Below, piece by piece: positions 8,481 to 15,601 of a stretch of 27,645 nucleotides of DNA. The translations under genes were made by a program, and so were the position numbers. The notes below the pieces were generated by a model. The model had not been told where the DNA came from. It saw nothing but the letters and a program-made list of their open reading frames with translations, and searched no databases. Position 1 is the first letter of the stretch; each line of letters starts with the position of its first letter. Origin of the DNA: Candidatus Altarchaeales archaeon (GTDB lineage Archaea > Altiarchaeota > Altiarchaeia > IMC4 > QMZM01); contig QMZM01000004.1 in the NCBI GenBank assembly GCA_003663175.1, forward strand, positions 1-27,645, written 5' to 3'.

Positions 8481-9834
8481 CATCATTATGTTGAATCCAT
8501 TGGGGTCTATGGGATTGCTGTTCTTTTTTGGAGTGATTATAGCATCTCTGAGGGGGTGGATTCCCCAGGATGTTCTGCCCGTGCAGTCCGCATTAATGTT
8601 AACTACCCTACTATTGGCGATATTAGCGGTGTTATTTGGAAAACCGATAAATATAAAAGATATAACATCAAATATATTCCTACATCCAATTACCGCATTG
8701 ATTGGCGGTTTTCTCGTTGCGGGGGCGTTAGAGGCTGCGGGGGCGTTTAGGGCAGCAATTGACATACTAGAGAGAACTTCAAGAACTCCACTGGGACTTC
8801 CGGGAACCGTGGCAATTCTCGTTAATATGCCAACGATCTTTGCAATGCCGTGTGGTAGGATTCTTGCAGCGGCGTTAATTCCTGCGGCGATTCTCTTTGG
8901 TCATATCCTCGCTCAAAGGAGAAAATCGAGCATATTGGCGAGCGTTGTCGTTTTTGGATTCATCGTAAATGCCGCAGCATCCTGTGGTCCATCCCCTTTG
9001 GGGGGAATTGGAATGGTAGGTGAGGGAATGGCTGGAAGTCTAAAGATTCCGGGGATTGGTCTGGGGTCGTTTAGCAATGCTCAGTCGATAGCAATAATGC
9101 TGATTACTGGCGTTACGATGTTGTCGATATCATTTGTCTACAGGATTCTTCCAGATGAATCATTGGTTAAGGCAGAGGGGGAGGCAGAGGAAAAGGTAGA
9201 AAAGATGGAGAAGATACATATCTCAGCATATTTATCATTATTCGTATTCTTTATAACCATTGCGGCAGTCTTCATCTTGCAGCCACCTATTCCAATACAA
9301 ACGATCTTGGTGATTTTGGTTATAGTCATAATGGTTATGGGGGATGTTACAATTCAGGATTTGATTGGTGGCGTTATATTGCATCCGATAATGGCAATGA
9401 TATCTGGATTTATAATAGCGGGGGCATTATTAAGTATAGGAAGTTTCGATGTATTGATTAGTTTGCTCGAATTTCTCGCAGAGACACCTCTCGGATATGT
9501 GGGTGTTGCGGTTTTAATGGCAAATATTCCAACAATTCTGCCGATGCCATGTGGAAGGATAATTGGAATGGCGCTAATGCCGGGAATCTTCCTCTTGGGA
9601 ATTACAATGGCAAATTCAGGTACATTTAGTCAGGAGGTAATTCCAATTTTATTGGTGAGTTTTATTATTAACGCCGCAGCATCTTGTGGACCATCTCCAT
9701 TGGGAGGAATTGGTGGTATTGGAGAGGGAAACTTGGGGACCGAGATCGGTGTTAGTGGAAAGCCCCAACAAGTTGGAATAATGATCGGCACGGGTATAGC
9801 GGCATTGATAATAGGAGTATTGGGACCAATTTAG
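8464..9834 (+). CDS. Internally duplicated polytopic membrane protein, transporter-like
   Basis: A 456-residue, very hydrophobic protein with about ten or more spans and a charged central linker (residues 231-252). The two halves are clear repeats offset by about 233 residues: HPITALIGGFLVAGAL/HPIMAMISGFIIAGAL, NMPTIFAMPCGRI/NIPTILPMPCGRI and NAAASCGPSPLGGIG in both. Each half therefore has one MPCGR cysteine (C130, C363) and one SCGPSP cysteine (C174, C408), all in or near membrane segments. The Gly-Pro-rich repeated hairpins recall ion-transporter-superfamily folds, but I cannot name a family or substrate. The ATG at 8464 overlaps the previous gene by 17 bases; a GTG at 8455 is a weaker alternative. 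It is embedded in the redox operon. Confidence 0.85.
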   Translation: MTEIINIIMLNPLGSMGLLFFFGVIIASLRGWIPQDVLPVQSALMLTTLLLAILAVLFGKPINIKDITSNIFLHPITALIGGFLVAGALEAAGAFRAAIDILERTSRTPLGLPGTVAILVNMPTIFAMPCGRILAAALIPAAILFGHILAQRRKSSILASVVVFGFIVNAAASCGPSPLGGIGMVGEGMAGSLKIPGIGLGSFSNAQSIAIMLITGVTMLSISFVYRILPDESLVKAEGEAEEKVEKMEKIHISAYLSLFVFFITIAAVFILQPPIPIQTILVILVIVIMVMGDVTIQDLIGGVILHPIMAMISGFIIAGALLSIGSFDVLISLLEFLAETPLGYVGVAVLMANIPTILPMPCGRIIGMALMPGIFLLGITMANSGTFSQEVIPILLVSFIINAAASCGPSPLGGIGGIGEGNLGTEIGVSGKPQQVGIMIGTGIAALIIGVLGPI

Positions 9835-9865
9835 AATAAAGTATAAATTATAAATGAGGATAAGA

Positions 9866-10015
9866 ATGGCATATAGTGTAAAATTATTTGCAACAGCAAT
9901 CCTGGCTGGAATAATCTTGGGGATAATGGTTAATGTATCATTGGGATACAAATTTTATGACAGGGGAGGCATACTTGGTGGAATAATTGTTGGTCTGTTA
10001 ATTGCAATATTATAA
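9866..10015 (+). CDS. Small hydrophobic membrane protein, first of a tandem pair
   Basis: A 49-residue protein with two hydrophobic segments separated by YKFYDRGG: first LFATAILAGIILGIMVNVSL, then GGILGGIIVGLLIAIL. An ATG 12 bases upstream (9854) is in frame, but GAGGAT sits at good ribosome-site distance from the ATG at 9866. The next gene encodes a similar protein (shared GxMxN segment and GGxLGGxxxGLL ending), and both lie between the transporter-like gene and the Fe-S genes. The conserved layout and tight spacing support a real gene rather than chance. Function unknown; a small structural or coupling subunit of a membrane complex is plausible. Confidence 0.75.
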   Translation: MAYSVKLFATAILAGIILGIMVNVSLGYKFYDRGGILGGIIVGLLIAIL

Positions 10016-10017
10016 AA

Positions 10018-10173
10018 ATGAATCAAGATAGACTCAAGGCAATTGGTTTGATGTTGGGTGCGGGCTTGATAATGGGAATAATGTTCAACATAGCCATGGT
10101 TGGAGATCCCTTCAATCTCGGAGGTATGTTGGGTGGTTTACTTACGGGATTGTTAATGTATATCCTATCATAA
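10018..10173 (+). CDS. Small hydrophobic membrane protein, second of a tandem pair
   Basis: A 51-residue protein with two hydrophobic segments (IGLMLGAGLIMGIMFNIAMV and LGGMLGGLLTGLLMYIL) joined by GDPFN. It is a paralogue of the preceding protein: Gly-rich first helix, Asn near its end, and GGxLGGxxxGLL in the second. It is separated by TAAAAATG from the gene before it and by an identical TAAAAATG from the gene after it, so all three are probably translated as a unit. The Gly-rich pattern suggests tight helix packing in a larger assembly. Unknown function. Confidence 0.75.
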   Translation: MNQDRLKAIGLMLGAGLIMGIMFNIAMVGDPFNLGGMLGGLLTGLLMYILS

Positions 10174-10175
10174 AA

Positions 10176-10649
10176 ATGGAAAAGAAATTCAGACAGGTAA
10201 ATGTGTTGACATTTGTTGGAATTACAGTAGTGATGGCAACCCTCGTAATAACGGCATTTCAATCTGGACATCCGTGGTCACTTACCTGCTATCAGTGTAG
10301 AGCATGCAATCTTAAATGTCCTCTTGGCTATGATGTCGCAAAATATGTTGCGGCGGCATACTCAAATAACCCAGATATCTATATGAGTGCCCAGAACTTG
10401 CAACTAAGATTAAAGACAGCATATGAGACCGACCCAAACATGATAGTTGAAATTGATGGAAATGAGATGACGGCAATGGAGGCACATAAAAAATATCCAG
10501 AGGACATGATGGTATATGTAAGGAAATTAAGGGTTAAAGATGCTGCAAGGTTTGACCCGTTAGAGGGAGCGTGTGAAACCACATGCCCTATAGGGTTACC
10601 AATAACAAGTATCATCCGGGACCTGAAGGAGGATGGTAAATTCGGATGA
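10176..10649 (+). CDS. Membrane-anchored Fe-S protein with one complete and one degenerate cluster motif
   Basis: A 157-residue protein with a basic N-terminus (MEKKFRQ), one membrane span (about 10-28) and a soluble domain. A complete [4Fe-4S] motif follows the span directly: C38xxC41xxC44xxxC48P. A second motif near the C-terminus keeps only the last two ligands (C133xxxC137P); the expected first two positions are Asp127 and Glu130. About 80 mostly helical residues separate the motifs. By the positive-inside rule the N-terminus is cytoplasmic and the cluster domain extracytoplasmic. It starts two bases after the small membrane gene and overlaps the next gene as ATGA. An electron carrier in the putative membrane complex. 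Confidence 0.85.
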   Translation: MEKKFRQVNVLTFVGITVVMATLVITAFQSGHPWSLTCYQCRACNLKCPLGYDVAKYVAAAYSNNPDIYMSAQNLQLRLKTAYETDPNMIVEIDGNEMTAMEAHKKYPEDMMVYVRKLRVKDAARFDPLEGACETTCPIGLPITSIIRDLKEDGKFG

Positions 10650-11290
10650 AAATGGATAGAGGGAATTTCGTGACATTCATCTTAATACTTGTAATCATGA
10701 CCGCATTGGTACACTTGAATATGTCGAGTAGTGGATTAAACAGTATAAAGGGTAGACCAGCAGTTGCACCACCATTTGTGATTGGTGAGGATTACAATAT
10801 ATCTATAGATGAGAATGGCATTATCGTTTATCTATCAAGAGAGGTTGCAGATAGATACAACGGCATATATCTTGCAGTTTATGCTTACGACGAGGATGGA
10901 AAATATATAACAAAGTTAAAGCGCGTTGTTAATGGAAAAATCTTCATTTCAAATTCAGAGTCGGCAGATTTTGAGGTCACATTTGATGATAATCTCGTCA
11001 AGGATATAGAGACGCCAAGGAGTAAAGAGAAATTCTATAAAATTGTGGAGGATGCAATGGCAAACGATAGAAATTATGGTCTTGGTAGATGTCTATTGGG
11101 AAGACAATGCGAGAAAATTTGTCCCATGAGAGCAATAACCCTCATCAGAGATGATTCGATAGATGGTAGGGGTAGAATCATTCCAAGGATCAATTTGAGG
11201 AATGGTAAAATTTTTGGCGATAATCTGTGTATTGAGGATGGTTTATGTTCATCTGTATGCCCAACATCGTTGATACATTTGGCGAGGTAA
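10646..11290 (+). CDS. Membrane-anchored ferredoxin-like protein with Gly/Asp replacing the second ligand of both clusters
   Basis: A 214-residue protein. Order: basic N-terminus, one span (about 8-24), a beta-rich domain (about 45-120) of unknown type, then a two-cluster ferredoxin domain at the C-terminus. Both cluster motifs read C-x5-C-x3-C-P: C149, C155, C159 and C195, C201, C205. Compared with CxxCxxCxxxCP, the second ligand is Gly152 in the first and Asp198 in the second. Asp at this position is known in Pyrococcus furiosus ferredoxin; absence of a ligand usually gives a [3Fe-4S] cluster. The charge pattern places the domain outside the membrane. The start overlaps the upstream stop as ATGA. 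Confidence 0.85.
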   Translation: MKMDRGNFVTFILILVIMTALVHLNMSSSGLNSIKGRPAVAPPFVIGEDYNISIDENGIIVYLSREVADRYNGIYLAVYAYDEDGKYITKLKRVVNGKIFISNSESADFEVTFDDNLVKDIETPRSKEKFYKIVEDAMANDRNYGLGRCLLGRQCEKICPMRAITLIRDDSIDGRGRIIPRINLRNGKIFGDNLCIEDGLCSSVCPTSLIHLAR

Positions 11291-11295
11291 ATAAG

Positions 11296-11649
11296 ATGGC
11301 AGTTCCAATAGAAAAGATAACGAGGTCGAAGAGAAACACCAGAATTGCGATATTCTTCACACTAACGCTAATCATAGGCTTCGGTATCTTGCTAATAGAT
11401 TTAAATCAAACGAAATTCAGGGCAAATTGTGTAAGATGTTATTTTTGTGTTGAGAGATGTCCGGTTGGGGCGATCTCATTGGATGAACATGGCTATCCGG
11501 TGATAAATAAATCAAAGTGCCTTGCATTTGTTAGGGAGAGGAATGAATTTCAATGGGAGAGATGCGGTCTATGCCTGAGGGGCTGCCCGACAAGAATTAT
11601 TGAAATATTGAATGATGAGAATGAAAGAAGATTCCACACAACGGAATAA
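11296..11649 (+). CDS. Membrane-anchored 2[4Fe-4S] protein
   Basis: A 117-residue electron carrier. A strongly basic N-terminus (TRSKRNTR) precedes one span (about 17-34), then a ferredoxin domain with both ligand sets complete: C45, C48, C51, C55 and C75, C90, C93, C97. The second set has a 14-residue insertion between its first and second cysteines. The reading frame extends upstream to 11245, but GAGGT seven bases before the ATG at 11296, plus the position six bases after the upstream stop, make 11296 the right start. Its end overlaps the NapH-like gene. The charge pattern again predicts the cluster domain on the outer face. Confidence 0.88.
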   Translation: MAVPIEKITRSKRNTRIAIFFTLTLIIGFGILLIDLNQTKFRANCVRCYFCVERCPVGAISLDEHGYPVINKSKCLAFVRERNEFQWERCGLCLRGCPTRIIEILNDENERRFHTTE

Positions 11650-12460
11650 GGTTAAGGGTGTCAAGAAATGGGAGATAAAGCCCACAAGAATTAGATTACT
11701 TAGTCAGATAGTATTCCTTACAATCTCGATATCTATGACCTTTCTGTTATTTAGCAGAGCGACCGCGATATGTTGGGCGGATCCATTCTGGCATCTTCAG
11801 GCATTTTTTGCTAATAGGGGCGATTTGAATACAAAATTGTTTATATTTGAGGGTTTATCGTCTGAAAGAATTGCAATTTTTTCTGTAGTATATCTTGGAA
11901 TCTTTATAGTCTTGGCATTATTATTCGGTAGATTATTCTGCGGATGGATATGTCCATTTGGGACAATTCTACAATTTATAGAAGAAATATCACCAATAAG
12001 GAATAAACTACATTTCCCAGATGAATTAAAAGATCCGGATTTGAAGTATTTGGTGTTGCTTGGATTTTTAATATTGTCATTTATCTCATCCCAAGAGGCA
12101 TTTTGTGAGTTTTGTCCGGCGGGTACAATATTCAAAGGCACCACGGGACACATATTGTATTTTTCAGTTACGGTATTTCTGATTGTTGTATTTTCAGTAG
12201 CAATCCATGGCAGAAAGGTATGGTGTTCCTATCTGTGTCCATTAGGTGCATTCTTTGGTTTATTCTCAAGAATTCATATATTTGGAATAAGGTCAACGGG
12301 GGAGTGCATTAAGTGTCTTACATGTAATAAGAATTGTCCGATGGATATTCTAATAGCGGAGAAATACATTCAAGAAGGAAAGCCGATAAGGGATGGAGAT
12401 TGTATAAAATGCATGCGATGTATAGAATCATGCCCAAAAAAGATACTGAAATTTCCATGA
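11612..12460 (+). CDS. NapH/NosR-like four-helix membrane ferredoxin
   Basis: A 282-residue integral membrane protein of the NapH/CcoG/NosR-C type that carries electrons between quinol or redox partners at the membrane. Four spans are visible (about 29-48, 88-107, 146-162, 180-199). Between and after them are the family CP motifs: FC110GWIC114PFG, FC165EFC168PAG and WC205SYLC209PLGAFFG. The C-terminal domain has two full [4Fe-4S] motifs, C232xxC235xxC238xxxC242 and C264xxC267xxC270xxxC274. With four spans and basic termini, the ferredoxin domain should be cytoplasmic, facing the HdrC-like protein encoded next. The start (11612 or 11621) overlaps the previous gene by about 30-38 bases. No nap genes are nearby. 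Confidence 0.9.
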   Translation: MMRMKEDSTQRNKVKGVKKWEIKPTRIRLLSQIVFLTISISMTFLLFSRATAICWADPFWHLQAFFANRGDLNTKLFIFEGLSSERIAIFSVVYLGIFIVLALLFGRLFCGWICPFGTILQFIEEISPIRNKLHFPDELKDPDLKYLVLLGFLILSFISSQEAFCEFCPAGTIFKGTTGHILYFSVTVFLIVVFSVAIHGRKVWCSYLCPLGAFFGLFSRIHIFGIRSTGECIKCLTCNKNCPMDILIAEKYIQEGKPIRDGDCIKCMRCIESCPKKILKFP

Positions 12461-12479
12461 AAAATAATACAGGATAAAA

Positions 12480-13196
12480 ATGCTAAACCCAATGAGCATA
12501 ACAACGGGAATTACAACGATACTTATACTAACACCATTAGCAATTTTAATATATATGCTCATTAGAAATCAGGGAGAGGCGATTCTCTGCATGGAGTGTC
12601 AACAATGCAGGGCGGTCTGTCCAGTTCTATCTGTTGATGGCTCTTACATTGGTCCAAAGGATATAATGGTCGCTGCGAAATCTGGAAAGTATGACGATGC
12701 ATTAAGGAAGAAGATGGAGTTGTGTGCAGATTGCGCTACATGCATGGAAAGATGTCCGAGGAAATTGGAGGTAGGTGAAGCAAACCGAGAGATATTTGCG
12801 GAGGAGATAAAGAGTGTTTTAAGCAGGGATACGATTGATTATGCGAGGAGGATTCCAAACCCAAAGATGCAGAGAACCTATGAGGCAGTGATAAGGAGAT
12901 TTGAGGGTAAGAAGATAAATATTCCGTGGGAGTGGATAAATAAGTCACACAGACTTAGAAATTTCTATAATGTGGTTGATGAAAGAAAAGTCAAGCCGAA
13001 GGTGACTGAGAGGGAATTCATCATCGAGGGGGGAAATGAATTAAAGCAAATAAAAGCCGAAATATTTGATGAGGAATTAAAGCCCGGACCATTGGATGAG
13101 TTATTTAAGGAGGAGGAAAAGAAACCGGTTGAATCAAAGACGATTAAGCCCGGAGAGATACTCGTCAATAATAAAATAAAGAAAAAAGAAAAATGA
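12480..13196 (+). CDS. Membrane-tethered HdrC-like Fe-S protein
   Basis: A 238-residue protein with an uncharged N-terminus and one span (about 9-28), followed by Arg and a cytoplasmic domain. Two full HdrC-type motifs are present, C37xxC40xxC43xxxC47 and C82xxC85xxC88xxxC92, spaced as in HdrC. The last 80 residues are charged and Lys/Glu-rich, with no recognisable domain. The next gene is HdrB-like and overlaps as ATGA, so the two form an HdrBC-type pair tied to the membrane, comparable in logic to HdrE/HdrD or DsrM/DsrK but without a haem b subunit. It probably receives or delivers electrons to the NapH-like protein. Partner assignment is inferred from gene order. Confidence 0.87.
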   Translation: MLNPMSITTGITTILILTPLAILIYMLIRNQGEAILCMECQQCRAVCPVLSVDGSYIGPKDIMVAAKSGKYDDALRKKMELCADCATCMERCPRKLEVGEANREIFAEEIKSVLSRDTIDYARRIPNPKMQRTYEAVIRRFEGKKINIPWEWINKSHRLRNFYNVVDERKVKPKVTEREFIIEGGNELKQIKAEIFDEELKPGPLDELFKEEEKKPVESKTIKPGEILVNNKIKKKEK

Positions 13197-13975
13197 AGAT
13201 AGAAATTCCCGATAGATTGATATTCTTTGAGGGTTGTACAACCTCGAGGATTTTGAAGGCGACGAGGGTTGCTACATATCTGATACTAGAAAAGGCCGTG
13301 GAGAAGGATATAATCCAAGAATATAGAACAATTCCAAATGAGAGGTGCTGTGGTTATCCATCAATGCAGATGGGGGATTTTGATACGCAGATGCAGAATC
13401 TGATGTTCAATATAAATCAGATGAATAGAATTGGAATAAAAGATGTTCTATTCACATGTGGAGCATGCACCATGGCCATGGGCGACCATCCAGAATTTAG
13501 AAAGAGGGGTTTTAGACCGATAAATATAATAGAGTTCATATATGCATTGGCAATAAATAATCAGTTAGAGAAGTTGATTGATAGAAAATTGCCATCAAAT
13601 TTGAGAGTGACTGGACACTATTCATGCCATCTAAGAAGGCTTGCGGGTTTGAAGATGGACAAACTATACAAAGGAGTCATGGAGGTTCTTGGAGGGGAAT
13701 ATGTTGAGATGCCAAACGCCACTGCATGTTGTGGTGCCGGTTCAGAGGGAAATGTCGCATTAGAAATTGCAAAGAAAAAGATAAATTCGGCTGAGTCAGT
13801 TAATGCATTTATGTGTCCCTTATCATGTGCCGGTTGCGAGGCGATATTAAAGGTTACCGCAAAACAAATATCGGCAAAAACAAGATTCCCATCCATCTCA
13901 ACCGTTGTAGCAAGTTGCTTTGATGATTTGGAGGAGAGAATTGTTGAATTGGCAAAGAAAAAGATAATAAGATAA
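13193..13975 (+). CDS. HdrB-like protein with two CCG cluster domains
   Basis: A 260-residue protein of the HdrB/HdrD/DsrK/GlpC CCG-domain family. The first domain is C15-X36-C52C53-X35-C89xxC92. The second is C145-X33-C179C180, ending in MC208PLSC212AGC215, which has one cysteine more than the usual CPxC. Both domains could hold a non-cubane [4Fe-4S] cluster of the type that reduces or forms disulfides in Hdr. It lacks membrane segments and should bind the membrane-tethered HdrC-like partner encoded just upstream. It is clearly diverged from the soluble HdrB at 1442-2305. The substrate is unknown: CoM-S-S-CoB, a DsrC-like protein, or another disulfide are options. Confidence 0.9.
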   Translation: MKIEIPDRLIFFEGCTTSRILKATRVATYLILEKAVEKDIIQEYRTIPNERCCGYPSMQMGDFDTQMQNLMFNINQMNRIGIKDVLFTCGACTMAMGDHPEFRKRGFRPINIIEFIYALAINNQLEKLIDRKLPSNLRVTGHYSCHLRRLAGLKMDKLYKGVMEVLGGEYVEMPNATACCGAGSEGNVALEIAKKKINSAESVNAFMCPLSCAGCEAILKVTAKQISAKTRFPSISTVVASCFDDLEERIVELAKKKIIR

Positions 13976-14004
13976 TTAAATATAAAATTAAGATAAAAAC
14001 ACGG

Positions 14005-14859
14005 ATGATAATGAAGAGGAGATTGGAGAAGATCGCAAAAGGAGTGATCATCCTGATTGGGGTTATAACACTTATAGAGATCCAGAGATGGATTATTTCT
14101 ATGAATTATGGGATTGCGCCATTCTTTAGAGATGCAGTAACAAGAGCGTCGGTTTCAATTATATGGGCATTCATCTTGGGACTTTTATTTGGTTTAATAA
14201 CATGTCCAGTTTGTGGGGTTCCATTAGCTGCCTATGTGGTTACTGGTGAGGGTAATGTGAAGAATGCCGCACTCTCTTCAATATTATTCAATGGTGGCAG
14301 ATTGGTAATATTCTCTTTATTTGGAATCATTGCGGTTATATTTAGCAAGATCATACCACCATGGGCATTATTTCTTGGTTATGGACTCTCCGGGTTTATA
14401 ATGATTTTACTTAGTGCAGACCTGTTTGGGGTACTGAATATAAGAGAATACAGTACAAAGAAGGTTATGAATTTTATAAATAAGCACATATTTGAATTTA
14501 AAACAGATATGAATCATCCAGTTGAATATTTTGTATGGGGTTCTGTGATGGGCATCGCATGTAGTGCTGAATTAATTTGGGGTCTATTGGCTGTGTGGAT
14601 AAATTCCATAACGGTTCAAGGATTCATTTATACATTTATGATGGTTGTTCTATTTGGTATTGGGGTTTTTATTCCGCCAACAATATTAGTTGCGTTTGCC
14701 GGCGGTTCTGTAGAATTGACATGTAAATATGCCGGTAGTAATATCAGAACATATGTTAGATATATTGGTTCAATATTTCTATTATATCTTGGAATCTCTT
14801 ACATCTCTCTGGCACTTCATGGAGTAACAATATACCCATTCTTATCTAATCCCATCTAA
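14005..14859 (+). CDS. CcdA/DsbD-like membrane thiol-redox protein
   Basis: A 284-residue polytopic protein with about seven spans. The span at residues 50-75 carries C67PVC70 in LITCPVCGVPLAAY, and a later span has a lone C186 in GIACSAELIWG. This matches the pattern of CcdA, DsbD transmembrane domains and the related DsbD_2/SafE families, which move reducing equivalents across the membrane through paired cysteines. It is the last gene on this strand, about 30 bases after the HdrB-like gene, so it may belong to the same operon. The ATG at 14005 or 14011 is the start. Function as thiol shuttle is inferred; an exporter role is the alternative. Confidence 0.75.
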   Translation: MIMKRRLEKIAKGVIILIGVITLIEIQRWIISMNYGIAPFFRDAVTRASVSIIWAFILGLLFGLITCPVCGVPLAAYVVTGEGNVKNAALSSILFNGGRLVIFSLFGIIAVIFSKIIPPWALFLGYGLSGFIMILLSADLFGVLNIREYSTKKVMNFINKHIFEFKTDMNHPVEYFVWGSVMGIACSAELIWGLLAVWINSITVQGFIYTFMMVVLFGIGVFIPPTILVAFAGGSVELTCKYAGSNIRTYVRYIGSIFLLYLGISYISLALHGVTIYPFLSNPI

Positions 14860-15514
14860 TTAATCCGAGATTCCTGAACTCTCTCACCATTTCTTTCAGT
14901 GTATTGAAGGCTTCTCTGAGAGCATCATGCATCGTCCTCAAATATCTATAACCCTCTCTGTTATTCTGTAAATTAAACTCCTTTCTCGCCTTCTGGATAT
15001 CCAAGTCAATAGAATTAATGTGATTGTCAAATTCTCTCTTAAGTTCCATAAGTCTTGCCCTTTCTTCTCCATCCGCATTTAACTTAGAAATTCTCTTATC
15101 GATTTTATATGACAAATTTCTTGCCTTTTTTACAATATCCTCAAATCTTGAGACATATATCCGACCTCTGAGACTATTCTTATATCTCCTCAATTCAATC
15201 CATTTCTCTTTCAAATCCCTCGCCATAATCCTAATTTTATCTATAGATTTGGAGGAATCTATCTCATGTTTCTTGTTTTCAAAGAATTCGATGTATAAAT
15301 TCAGATTTGATTCTATCTCATTCTCTTCCTCCCGAGTGAAGTAATTGCTTTCGGCAATTTTCGATTTCATATCTTCTATGTAATGGATTGCCTTATCTAT
15401 CTGCTTCATCAGAAGATTTTTAACTGCGGGAGAGATTTCTTGATTCTGGGCAGCCACATTCACTGATATAAACACGATTATCAAAACAAGAGCATATATT
15501 TCCTCTTTTTCCAT
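14846..15514 (-). CDS. Secreted or anchored alpha-helical coiled-coil protein
   Basis: No family recognised. About 222 residues with an N-terminal hydrophobic signal segment (IYALVLIIVFISVNVAAQ), probably cleaved near Ala-Ala-Gln. The rest is almost entirely charged helix, rich in Lys, Glu, Arg and Ile/Leu, with likely coiled coils (for example around residues 90-200) and no cysteine. A GTG at 15523 is in frame, but AGTGGT precedes the ATG at 15514 at ribosome-site distance. It lies downstream of the secreted protein gene at 15590, beyond a probable terminator. Its 3' end overlaps that of the CcdA-like gene by 14 bases, tail to tail. An extracytoplasmic structural or adaptor role is possible. 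Confidence 0.8.
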   Translation of the reverse strand: MEKEEIYALVLIIVFISVNVAAQNQEISPAVKNLLMKQIDKAIHYIEDMKSKIAESNYFTREEENEIESNLNLYIEFFENKKHEIDSSKSIDKIRIMARDLKEKWIELRRYKNSLRGRIYVSRFEDIVKKARNLSYKIDKRISKLNADGEERARLMELKREFDNHINSIDLDIQKARKEFNLQNNREGYRYLRTMHDALREAFNTLKEMVREFRNLGLIRWD

Positions 15515-15547
15515 TTTGACCACTTAACATATTTGTTAATTTTAAAT

Positions 15548-15601
15548 AAAAAAAACTAAAAAAACAAAAAAAATTAAAAATGGGGGATATCACTTCCCCC
15601 A
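15548..15601 (-). terminator. Hairpin plus long U-tract terminator after the secreted-protein gene
   Basis: Read on the minus strand, TGGGGG and CCCCCA arms (15581-15586 and 15596-15601) pair around a 9-base loop that contains the TGA stop of the secreted protein. They are followed at once by runs of five, eight, seven and eight T interrupted by single or double other bases (15548-15580). Oligo-T runs alone terminate archaeal RNA polymerase. The added GC hairpin gives it the look of a bacterial intrinsic terminator. Confidence 0.85.

Noticed and set aside
8448..8765. Minus-strand reading frame of about 105 codons
   Set aside because: It lies wholly opposite the transporter-like gene, its composition mirrors that gene, and it has no ribosome site or neighbour of its own.
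11245..11295. Upstream start for the 117-residue Fe-S protein
   Set aside because: The extension is encoded inside the previous gene, and GAGGT precedes the ATG at 11296 at proper distance.
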